DNA of 19,560 nucleotides from assembly GCA_964551305.1 (NCBI GenBank), contig CAZKBT010000057.1, forward strand, positions 1-19,560, read 5' to 3'. A model generated the notes under the pieces. The model saw nothing but the letters and a program-made list of their open reading frames with translations, searched no databases and had not been told where the DNA came from. The stretch comes from JBAZDC01 sp041654595 (GTDB taxonomy: Bacteria; Pseudomonadota; Gammaproteobacteria; Burkholderiales; Burkholderiaceae_B). This document shows positions 8,484 through 14,637 of this stretch, in pieces (the first letter of the stretch is position 1; each line of letters starts with the position of its first letter). The translations under genes were made by a program, and so were the position numbers.

Positions 8484-11168
8484 ATGACAAAAACGCTCAT
8501 TATTGCCGAGAAACCCTCGGTTGCTCTGGACATTTCTCGCGCCCTAGGGGGGTTCAAGCGGGAAGGCGATTATTTCGAAAGCGAACACTACGTGCTGGCA
8601 TCCAGTATCGGACATTTGCTCAGCCTGGTGGCGCCCAATGATCCCGTCAGAGGAAAATGGAGCTTCGCGCACCTGCCCGTGATACCGCCCAAATTCGAAC
8701 TGGGCCCCACCGACAAGCGCTCCAGTGAACGCCTCAAGCTGCTGGTCAAGCTGCTCAAGCGGAAAGACGTCAGCGCCATCATCAACGCCTGCGACGCGGG
8801 CCGCGAGGGCGAGCTGATTTTCCGCTACATCGTACAGTATTCGGGCGTCAAAAAGCCCACCCGCCGCCTGTGGCTGCGGTCCATGACGCAGGCCGCCATA
8901 CGCGAAGCCTTCGACAACCTGCGCGACGACGAGACGATGAAGCCGCTCGAAGCCGCGGCGCGCTCGCGCGCCGAAGCGGACTGGCTGGTCGGCATCAACG
9001 GCACGCGCGCCATGACCGCGTTCAACAGCAAAGACGGCGGTTTTTTCAAGACGCCGGTCGGCCGCGTGCAGACGCCCACCCTGGCCATCGTCGCGGAACG
9101 CGAAGAACGCATCCGCAACTTCGTCTCCCGCGACTATTGGGAAGTCCACGCCAGCTTCGTCGCCGCGGCGGGCTTTTACGCCGGACGCTGGTTCGATCCC
9201 GACTTCAAGCGTGACGAGCGCGATCCGGAAAAGCGCGATTCGCGCCTGTGGTCCAAAACGGCGGCCCAGTCCATCGTCGCCGCCTGCCGCGACCAGCCGG
9301 GCCGCGTCACCGAAGAGTCCAAGCCGACGACGCAGATGTCGCCCGCCCTGTTCGATCTGACCTCGCTGCAGCGCGAGGCGAACTCGCGCTTCGGCTTTTC
9401 CGCCAAGACGACCCTGGCACTGGCGCAAACCTTGTACGAACGGCACAAGGCCCTGACCTACCCGCGTACCGATTCGCGCTACCTGCCCGAGGACTACATC
9501 GGCACCGTGCAGCAAACCATGCGCACACTGGCCGACGCCGACTCCGGCGCCGCGCCGGGACTGCGAAAATTCGCCGAAACCATCGACAAGCAGAAATGGG
9601 TCAAGCCCAACCGCCGCATCTTCGACAATAAAAAGGTCTCGGATCACTTCGCCATCATTCCCACGCTGCAGATTCCCCGCGAGCTGAGCGAGGCCGAGGG
9701 CAAGATCTACGACCTGATCGCCAAGCGCTTCCTGGCGGTCTTCTTTCCACCCGCGGAATTCCGCGTCACGACCCGCATCACCGAGGTCTCCGGCCATTAT
9801 TTCAAAACCGAAGGCAAGGTGCTGGTGTCCCCCGGCTGGCTGGCCATCTACGGACGCGAAGCCCAGGGAGACGACACCAACCTTGTCGCCGTCTCCGACG
9901 GCGAAACCGTCAAGACCGACGAAATCGACATCAAGGAATTGGCCACCAAGCCGCCGCCACGCTTCACGGAAGCCACGCTGCTTTCCGCGATGGAAGGTGC
10001 GGGCAAACTGGTCGACGACGAGGCGCTGCGCGAAGCCATGTCCGAACGCGGCCTGGGAACGCCGGCCACCCGCGCCGCCATCATCGAAGGCCTGCTCAAC
10101 GAAACCTACTTGCGGCGCGAAGGCCGGGAACTCGTTCCCAGCGCCAAGGCGCGCCAGCTGATGACCCTGCTTTCGGGCCTGGGCGTCAATGAGCTGACTT
10201 CGCCCGAGCTGACGGGGGAATGGGAACATCGTCTCAAGCAGATCGAGCAGCGCGCGCTGGATCGCGACGAATTCATGCGTGAAATCGCCCAAATGACCCA
10301 GGTCATCGTCAAGCGCGCCAAAGAATACGAGCGCGACACCGTGCCGGGCGACTACGCCACGCTGGCCACGCCCTGCCCTAAGTGCGGCGGCGTAGTGAAG
10401 GAAAACTACCGTCGCTATGCGTGCACCTCATGCGATTTTTCCATCGGCAAGCACCCGGGCGGACGCACGTTTGAAATCGCCGAGGTCGAAGAGCTTCTGG
10501 CCAAACGGGAACTGGGCCCCCTGCCCGGCTTCATCAGCAAGATGGGGCGTCCGTTCGCCGCATTGTTGCGCATTACCGACGAATTCAAACTGGAGTTCGA
10601 TTTCGGCCAGAACGACGACGAAGACGCCGAGCCCGTCGATTTTTCCGGGCACACGCCCTTGGGCGCCTGCCCGAAATGCAGAAGCAACGTCTATGAATAC
10701 GGCATGAATTATGTGTGCGAGAAATCAGTGGGCCCCGAGAAAACCTGCGACTTCCGTACCGGAAAAATCATACTTCAGCAGGAAATTCCCGCCGCACAGA
10801 TCGAAAAGCTGCTGAGCGAAGGCAAAACGGACCTGCTGGACGGCTTCGTGTCCAGCCGCACCAACCGGAAATTCAAGGCCTTCCTGGTCAAGCAGCCCAA
10901 CGGGAAAATAGGCTTCGAATTCGAGCCTCGCCCTGAAAAGCCCGGCAAGAAAACGGCGGCCAAGACGGCTGAGAAAACGGCCGACAAGACAGCGGATGCC
11001 GCGCCGGCCAAGAAAGCGGCAAGCAAGAAAACCGCCGTCAAAAAAGCGGCGGCCAAGAAGACGGCAAGCAAGACCGCCGCCAAAAAGACGACGAAAACGG
11101 CCGTGAAGAAAGCGACGAAAACGCCGGCGGCCGCCATCGACGACAACGACGACGATCCACCGTTCTGA
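8484..11168 (+). CDS. topB: DNA topoisomerase III-type (type IA) with Lys/Ala-rich C-terminal extension
   Basis: An 894-residue type IA topoisomerase that relaxes and decatenates DNA by single-strand passage. The Toprim domain shows Glu9 (IIAEKPS) and the DAGREGELIF motif (104 onward). The catalytic Tyr326 is in LTYPRTDSRYLP. The C-terminal half has two Cys clusters, C631/C634/C647/C650 and C729/C732/C745/C755, each followed by a topoisomerase C-terminal repeat with a GF-x-S-x-x-x-R-x-F-x-A type segment. Residues 821-884 form a Lys/Ala/Thr repeat tail resembling histone H1-like proteins, and the last residues are DDNDDDPPF. E. coli TopB is about 650 residues, so the C-terminal part is a large extension. 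The start at 8484 (MTKTLIIAEKPS) is chosen over an upstream in-frame ATG because it matches the family N-terminus. Topoisomerase I is a less likely name. Confidence 0.93.
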   Translation: MTKTLIIAEKPSVALDISRALGGFKREGDYFESEHYVLASSIGHLLSLVAPNDPVRGKWSFAHLPVIPPKFELGPTDKRSSERLKLLVKLLKRKDVSAIINACDAGREGELIFRYIVQYSGVKKPTRRLWLRSMTQAAIREAFDNLRDDETMKPLEAAARSRAEADWLVGINGTRAMTAFNSKDGGFFKTPVGRVQTPTLAIVAEREERIRNFVSRDYWEVHASFVAAAGFYAGRWFDPDFKRDERDPEKRDSRLWSKTAAQSIVAACRDQPGRVTEESKPTTQMSPALFDLTSLQREANSRFGFSAKTTLALAQTLYERHKALTYPRTDSRYLPEDYIGTVQQTMRTLADADSGAAPGLRKFAETIDKQKWVKPNRRIFDNKKVSDHFAIIPTLQIPRELSEAEGKIYDLIAKRFLAVFFPPAEFRVTTRITEVSGHYFKTEGKVLVSPGWLAIYGREAQGDDTNLVAVSDGETVKTDEIDIKELATKPPPRFTEATLLSAMEGAGKLVDDEALREAMSERGLGTPATRAAIIEGLLNETYLRREGRELVPSAKARQLMTLLSGLGVNELTSPELTGEWEHRLKQIEQRALDRDEFMREIAQMTQVIVKRAKEYERDTVPGDYATLATPCPKCGGVVKENYRRYACTSCDFSIGKHPGGRTFEIAEVEELLAKRELGPLPGFISKMGRPFAALLRITDEFKLEFDFGQNDDEDAEPVDFSGHTPLGACPKCRSNVYEYGMNYVCEKSVGPEKTCDFRTGKIILQQEIPAAQIEKLLSEGKTDLLDGFVSSRTNRKFKAFLVKQPNGKIGFEFEPRPEKPGKKTAAKTAEKTADKTADAAPAKKAASKKTAVKKAAAKKTASKTAAKKTTKTAVKKATKTPAAAIDDNDDDPPF

Positions 11169-11174
11169 GACCAA

Positions 11175-11206
11175 GGCCGCCGTGGCGCGGCCCGACGCCC
11201 GGCGTC
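11175..11206. terminator. GC-rich stem-loops between convergent topB and the LysR gene
   Basis: The 36-base gap between the convergent stops contains two small inverted repeats. GGCCGC/GCGGCC (11175-11192) has a 6-base loop, and GACGCC/GGCGTC (11194-11206) has a single-base spacer and runs into the LysR stop codon. Neither is followed by a T-run, so a shared bidirectional terminator is only a suggestion. Confidence 0.3.
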
Positions 11207-12086
11207 AACGGCGTCGCGTCGAAGCGGCCACGTCGCGCAAGGCGTCCAGCAGAACCTTGGAAAAATGCGATCGGGGATTGTCCCTGGGCATCAATAAGCC
11301 CAGCCTGCGCATGATGGGAGGGTCGCCGAAGGGCACGACGCGTATGGCGTTCGGGAATTCGTTCGCCACTCCGCGGCTGGGCACCACGGATACGCCCAAG
11401 CCATTGGCCACCATCGCCACGACCCCGTCCAGCGAATCGATTTCCATCGTCGACTGAACCTGCAGCCCGCAACGCTCGAACTCCTCGTTCACCATCCTGC
11501 CCACGCGGGCAAGCCGATTGAATCGCACGTAGGGATTGCGTTCCAGCAACTCCCTGTCCGTCTCGCCGATGGCCATCCTGTGGGCAATGACCACCATGGG
11601 CTCGTCGAAGATGGGGCAGAACTCCAGCTCGCTGCGCGCGATTTCCGGCTCCGTGACGACCGCCGCATCCAACTGCCCATGAAACACCGCCATTTCCAGC
11701 TCGTGGGTCAAGCCCGTGCTCAGCCTGATGTCGATCCCCAGGCCTTGCTTGTTCAGTTTCTTCAATGCCAACGGCAGCAGGCCGGAGACCGAGGTATGCA
11801 CGGCGCCCAGTTTCAACACCCCGCCAGCGGCTTCACGCTTCAGCGATTCGCTTAGGCTTTCCCAATGCGAAATCAATACCCTGGCCCTATCGATCAGCTG
11901 CCTGCCGCTTTCCGTCAAGACGGGCGGACGGCGGCTGCGATCGAACAGCACCGTTCCCAGCTCTTCTTCCAATAAACGCATCTGCGTGCTGACCGCGGAC
12001 AGCGACAAGCCCAGAACCTTGCCGGCCTGCGCAAAACTGCCCTGGTCGGCAACGGCAACCAAGGTATATAGCGTCTTTACATCCAT
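11205..12086 (-). CDS. LysR-family transcriptional regulator
   Basis: A 293-residue LysR-type regulator, probably controlling the upstream catabolic genes. The N-terminal winged helix-turn-helix (about 1-60) reads MDVKTLYTLVAVADQGSF, then LSLSAVSTQMRLLEEELG and LFDRS. The C-terminal effector-binding domain follows (about 90-290), with a typical ANGLGVSVVPSRGV segment. The frame is open upstream to 12137, but the ATG at 12086 matches the family start and has an AGAAGGAA ribosome site just upstream, so it is used. It is the last gene of the minus-strand cluster, 47 bases after the amidohydrolase stop, with a 36-bp perfect palindrome in that gap. LysR genes more often sit divergent to their targets; the same-strand terminal position suggests co-transcription or its own control through the palindrome. 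The effector is unknown. Confidence 0.92.
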   Translation of the reverse strand: MDVKTLYTLVAVADQGSFAQAGKVLGLSLSAVSTQMRLLEEELGTVLFDRSRRPPVLTESGRQLIDRARVLISHWESLSESLKREAAGGVLKLGAVHTSVSGLLPLALKKLNKQGLGIDIRLSTGLTHELEMAVFHGQLDAAVVTEPEIARSELEFCPIFDEPMVVIAHRMAIGETDRELLERNPYVRFNRLARVGRMVNEEFERCGLQVQSTMEIDSLDGVVAMVANGLGVSVVPSRGVANEFPNAIRVVPFGDPPIMRRLGLLMPRDNPRSHFSKVLLDALRDVAASTRRR

Positions 12087-12090
12087 CGGG

Positions 12091-12098
12091 TTCCTTCT
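12091..12098 (-). promoter_or_regulatory. Ribosome binding site deciding the LysR start
   Basis: AGAAGGAA on the minus strand lies four bases upstream of the ATG at 12086 and directly abuts the base of the 36-bp palindrome. It supports the 293-residue start over the longer frame, whose first codons would be read through the palindrome. Confidence 0.65.
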
Positions 12099-12134
12099 AT
12101 TCACATGGCGCGGCGCGCGCCGCGCCATGTGAAT
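12099..12134. repeat. 36-bp perfect palindrome
   Basis: A perfect inverted repeat of two 18-base arms with no spacer, reading ATTCACATGG at one end and CCATGTGAAT at the other, with a GGCGCGCGCC centre. It fills the gap between the amidohydrolase stop (its outermost base is the last base of that stop) and the LysR ribosome binding site. In RNA it would fold into a very stable stem. No T-run follows on either strand, so it does not look like an ordinary intrinsic terminator. It could be a transcript processing or stabilising stem, a translational control element for the regulator, or a protein-binding site. Confidence 0.9.
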
Positions 12135-12970
12135 CATAAGCCAAGCAGCCGGCGGGCATTACCCTCCATGACCTTGTCCTTGTTTTCCGCGCGTATGGGC
12201 AAGGACTCGAACCATTCCTTGTAGCCCTGCACCGGACAAAAGGGAAACGAGCTGGCATAGAGCATGCGATCGGCCAGGAAGCCGTCGGCGGCGTCGACAT
12301 AGTCCTTCCAACCCGGCATGCGCGAAAAATACATGTCGGGCGACAAGTACAGGTTCGGCCTCCTGAACGCCACGTGCAGTATTTCCGTCACCCACGGCCA
12401 GCCGCCGTGCGCCACCACCACGCTGAGCCGCGGGAAGTCGACCAGGACCCGATCGGTGCGGATGGGGTCCGAATAGCTCAGATCGGGTCCGGCCGTGCCG
12501 CCGACCATCAGAATGATGGGAACCTGCCGGTCTTCGCAATGCGCATAAATGGGGTACAAGCGCCGATCGTCCGCATAGATCGGCGACGGATATGAGCCCG
12601 GTTCGATGTTGATCAGCTTGAACCCGTCGGCCAGCGCCTTGTCGATCGTCGCGCACGCGGCGCGCCGATCCGTCGGATCGATGGAAGCGGCGCCGACGAA
12701 GCGGGAGCCATGGTGGTTCATGATGTCCTGGACGTCCTCGTTGGCGACGCTGCCCAGCACCCCGGCCAGCCGCCCGACCACCACGCCATGCTCGACGTCG
12801 GCCCTGTCCATTTCCTGCAGCAGCATGGCCATGGATTGCTGCTGCGCCGCCGGCGACGGCTCGAAGCCCACCGATCGGGTGAAGCCGTCGCGACGCTCTG
12901 CGGCGCTGTACATCAATGTATTGCGGAAGCCGCCGACGGGCGGCCTCACTCTGAAGTCGATGATACCCAA
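12134..12970 (-). CDS. Amidohydrolase_2-family (ACMSD-like) TIM-barrel protein with degenerate metal site
   Basis: A 278-residue protein of the amidohydrolase_2 group, which includes ACMSD-type decarboxylases and lactone hydrolases. Recognisable family features are the N-terminal IIDFRVRPP strand, FVGAASIDP, the GFKLINIEPG segment, PIYAHCEDRQVPIIL, VVAHGGWPW (His188) and the C-terminal ENKDKVMEGNARRLLGL helix. The usual metal ligands are largely missing: HxH is replaced by R7-V-R9, the barrel His after PIIL is absent (MVGG), and the Asp of the GSDFP motif is Ser241 (ASSFPF). The start is TTG at 12970, supported by GAGGGAG at 12978-12984 and by the conserved first strand beginning right after it. 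It may be a metal-free hydrolase or decarboxylase, or a non-catalytic relative. It lies 43 bases after the hydro-lyase beta gene. Confidence 0.85.
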   Translation of the reverse strand: MGIIDFRVRPPVGGFRNTLMYSAAERRDGFTRSVGFEPSPAAQQQSMAMLLQEMDRADVEHGVVVGRLAGVLGSVANEDVQDIMNHHGSRFVGAASIDPTDRRAACATIDKALADGFKLINIEPGSYPSPIYADDRRLYPIYAHCEDRQVPIILMVGGTAGPDLSYSDPIRTDRVLVDFPRLSVVVAHGGWPWVTEILHVAFRRPNLYLSPDMYFSRMPGWKDYVDAADGFLADRMLYASSFPFCPVQGYKEWFESLPIRAENKDKVMEGNARRLLGL

Positions 12971-12977
12971 GCTGTCT

Positions 12978-12984
12978 CTCCCTC
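12978..12984 (-). promoter_or_regulatory. Ribosome binding site supporting a TTG start
   Basis: GAGGGAG on the minus strand lies seven bases before the TTG at 12970. The next in-frame Met is about 19 codons inside and would remove the first barrel strand, so the TTG start is favoured. Confidence 0.6.
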
Positions 12985-13013
12985 TACGTCATTGCTCCAG
13001 GCCCCTTGCCCGC

Positions 13014-13694
13014 CTACATGACTTCCCGCGTCCGGTCGTCCGTTTCGCCATAGCGATGCAGCGCGGGCGGCTTGAGCCCCCGGTACAGACGCTCGATCTC
13101 TTTGTTGATCGTCTTCCCGTGCTGGTGGAACAGCGAGTTGCCCGCCAGGTCGCTCTCGACGATGAACGGACCGAAGTTCTCGACATCGAACAGCCACATC
13201 GCCTGTGCGATGCCCAGCTCGTCCAGCCAGTACACGTCGCGCACACGCTTGATGCCCCGCCCCAGCAACGCGCCCGTGCCGTAGCCGACCGTCGTCAAAT
13301 AGACCGCTCCGTTCGGAACCATGGTCGCGGCATAGTCGTCGTGCGGCATGCCGCCCTTGCCGATGACGATCTTCGTGCCCGTCATCTTCAGCCAGTCGGA
13401 CATCCACTTGGAAAAGCGAAAGCTTGCCGTCGCCGTCACGGCGCCGACGTTGTAGCCGCCCTTGCCGTCCGGCGCGGCGGCGGGCGAGCAATGGAAGTTC
13501 ACATTGCTGATCCGGCCGATATCCAAAGGCAGCGGCTCGCCCTCGCCCAGCACTTTTTGGTAGACGCCCTCGCGGGCGGTATAGATCGTCCCGCTCATGT
13601 AGACCACCGACCCGATTTCCAGCTGCGCGATGTCTTCGGGCGTCGCCGGCAGGTTCAAGCGGAAAACCTTCAGTTCATCCTCTTCGTTTACCAT
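13014..13694 (-). CDS. Class I fumarase/tartrate dehydratase-like hydro-lyase, beta subunit
   Basis: A 226-residue protein matching the C-terminal (beta) half of class I fumarases and TtdB. It should form a heteromer with the alpha subunit and catalyse reversible hydration of a C4-type dicarboxylate. Family segments seen are GSVVYMSGTIYTARE (about 29-42), TGTKIVIGKGGM (105-116), DVYWLDELGIAQAMWLFDVENFGPFIV (153-179) and AGNSLF. Departures from the family include AREGVY (40-45) where ARDxxH is usual, and GAVTATASFRF (84-94) where GPTT-x-x-RM is usual, with about three extra residues. The start at 13694 (MVNEEDELKVF) has GGGAG upstream and overlaps the alpha stop by seven bases (ATGGTAA), implying translational coupling. 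The frame extends further upstream but only through alpha. The substrate is uncertain. Confidence 0.87.
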   Translation of the reverse strand: MVNEEDELKVFRLNLPATPEDIAQLEIGSVVYMSGTIYTAREGVYQKVLGEGEPLPLDIGRISNVNFHCSPAAAPDGKGGYNVGAVTATASFRFSKWMSDWLKMTGTKIVIGKGGMPHDDYAATMVPNGAVYLTTVGYGTGALLGRGIKRVRDVYWLDELGIAQAMWLFDVENFGPFIVESDLAGNSLFHQHGKTINKEIERLYRGLKPPALHRYGETDDRTREVM

Positions 13695-14623
13695 TGGACT
13701 GTCTCCCTGCGCATGTAAGGTGTGAACCACCGAGGATCGGTGCGGTATTCGATCCGCCCGTCCGCGTGGATCCGGGCGGTCGCCCGCCTCGAGGACAAGC
13801 AGAATGTGTGCATGCTGACCGGCATTCCTCCGGTATGCGTATGGCCCGCCTCGATGTGGCAATCCACCACCATCGACGAGCCCACGAAGCCCATGGCTCC
13901 CATGCCTATGGAGTTGCCCAATTCCTTGAGTTCGAGCTCCAGCTTCGCGATGCCGGGGTCGGGATTGCGGTCGCCCACGACACGCAGGCATGCCGCCTGT
14001 TTTCCCAACTGCATACAGGTGTCCTTGGAACCGCCTATCCCCACGCCGACGATGGCCGGCTGGCATGCCAGGCCGCGCTTGCCGAATGCCAGCAGCCCGT
14101 CGAGCACGAAGCGCTTGATGCCGTCTATGCCGTCGCCGGGAAACAGCATGCGGTAGTCCGTGCCGAACAAGCCGCCCTTGTGCACCGTGGTGATGTCGAT
14201 CCAATCGGCGTCGGGTTCGAAGCTCCATTCCACTTCGGGCGCATTGATGCCGACGTTGTTGTTGTGATCCGTGCGCCAGAGGGGATGCACGCGATTGGGC
14301 CGCAAAGGCACGTCCACCGTGGCCTGGGCGGTAGCCGCCCGCAGTGCGCGCTCGACGCCCACGAAACCCGTACGCACCTGCGCTTCGTTGCCCACCTTGA
14401 CGTAATAGCGAGGCAGCCCCGTATCGGCGCACATGGGGCGCCGGTCATGTCCGGCCGCCTCCCAGTTCTCGACCATGGTATGCAGCACGAAACGCGGCAG
14501 CTTGCCGGTCTCGGTCTTTTGCATATCCTTGATCCCCTGGCTGTAGTCTTCCGGTATATCGATGGCCGCCCGCGTCATCACTTCCAGCGCGGCCTCCTCG
14601 ATACGTTCGATGTCGATCGGCAT
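13688..14623 (-). CDS. Class I fumarase/tartrate dehydratase-like hydro-lyase, alpha (Fe-S) subunit
   Basis: A 311-residue protein matching the N-terminal (alpha) half of class I fumarases and TtdA, which holds a catalytic [4Fe-4S] cluster. The three expected cluster Cys are present: Cys65 in MCADTG, Cys187 in ACQPAIVGVGIGG and Cys275 in HTFCLSSRR. The catalytic-region His in HTHTGGMPVS (261-270) is also seen. The usual GIGPQGLGG loop is instead GMGAMGFVGSS. The frame begins at a TTG at 14641, but the ATG at 14623 has a clear AAGGAG six bases upstream and gives the expected N-terminus. It starts 14 bases after the flavoprotein stop. Fumarate/malate, tartrate, or mesaconate/citramalate-type substrates are all compatible with the family; the altered loops argue against assuming plain fumarase. 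Confidence 0.88.
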   Translation of the reverse strand: MPIDIERIEEAALEVMTRAAIDIPEDYSQGIKDMQKTETGKLPRFVLHTMVENWEAAGHDRRPMCADTGLPRYYVKVGNEAQVRTGFVGVERALRAATAQATVDVPLRPNRVHPLWRTDHNNNVGINAPEVEWSFEPDADWIDITTVHKGGLFGTDYRMLFPGDGIDGIKRFVLDGLLAFGKRGLACQPAIVGVGIGGSKDTCMQLGKQAACLRVVGDRNPDPGIAKLELELKELGNSIGMGAMGFVGSSMVVDCHIEAGHTHTGGMPVSMHTFCLSSRRATARIHADGRIEYRTDPRWFTPYMRRETVQW

Positions 14624-14629
14624 CTGTGA

Positions 14630-14635
14630 CTCCTT
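14630..14635 (-). promoter_or_regulatory. Ribosome binding site deciding the hydro-lyase alpha start
   Basis: AAGGAG on the minus strand lies six bases before the ATG at 14623 and just after the flavoprotein stop. It selects this ATG over the in-frame TTG at 14641, which lies upstream of the site. Confidence 0.7.
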
Positions 14636-14637
14636 AT

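Noticed and set aside
8422..8490. N-terminal extension of the DUF2157 protein overlapping the topB start
   Set aside because: The Met at 8421 has a GAGGTGAG ribosome site, and the extension does not look like part of the family.
8544..10292. Long antisense open frame (582 codons) opposite topB
   Set aside because: The sense strand encodes a full topoisomerase with catalytic motifs; the antisense product has no recognisable motifs.
10944..11135. Lys/Ala repeat as a separate histone-like gene or tandem DNA repeat
   Set aside because: It is in frame with the topoisomerase with no own start signal, and the DNA copies are degenerate rather than exact repeats.
12099..12134. Palindrome as a standard rho-independent terminator
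   Set aside because: No T-run on either strand after the stem and no loop; kept as an unexplained palindrome instead.
12087..12137. N-terminal extension of the LysR protein encoded by the palindrome
   Set aside because: The winged helix-turn-helix starts at 12086, directly after an AGAAGGAA site; the extension is just the palindrome translated.
13014..14432. A 472-codon reading of the hydro-lyase beta gene
   Set aside because: The extra N-terminal part is read out of frame through the alpha gene; the overlap ATGGTAA and an upstream GGGAG fix the start at 13694.
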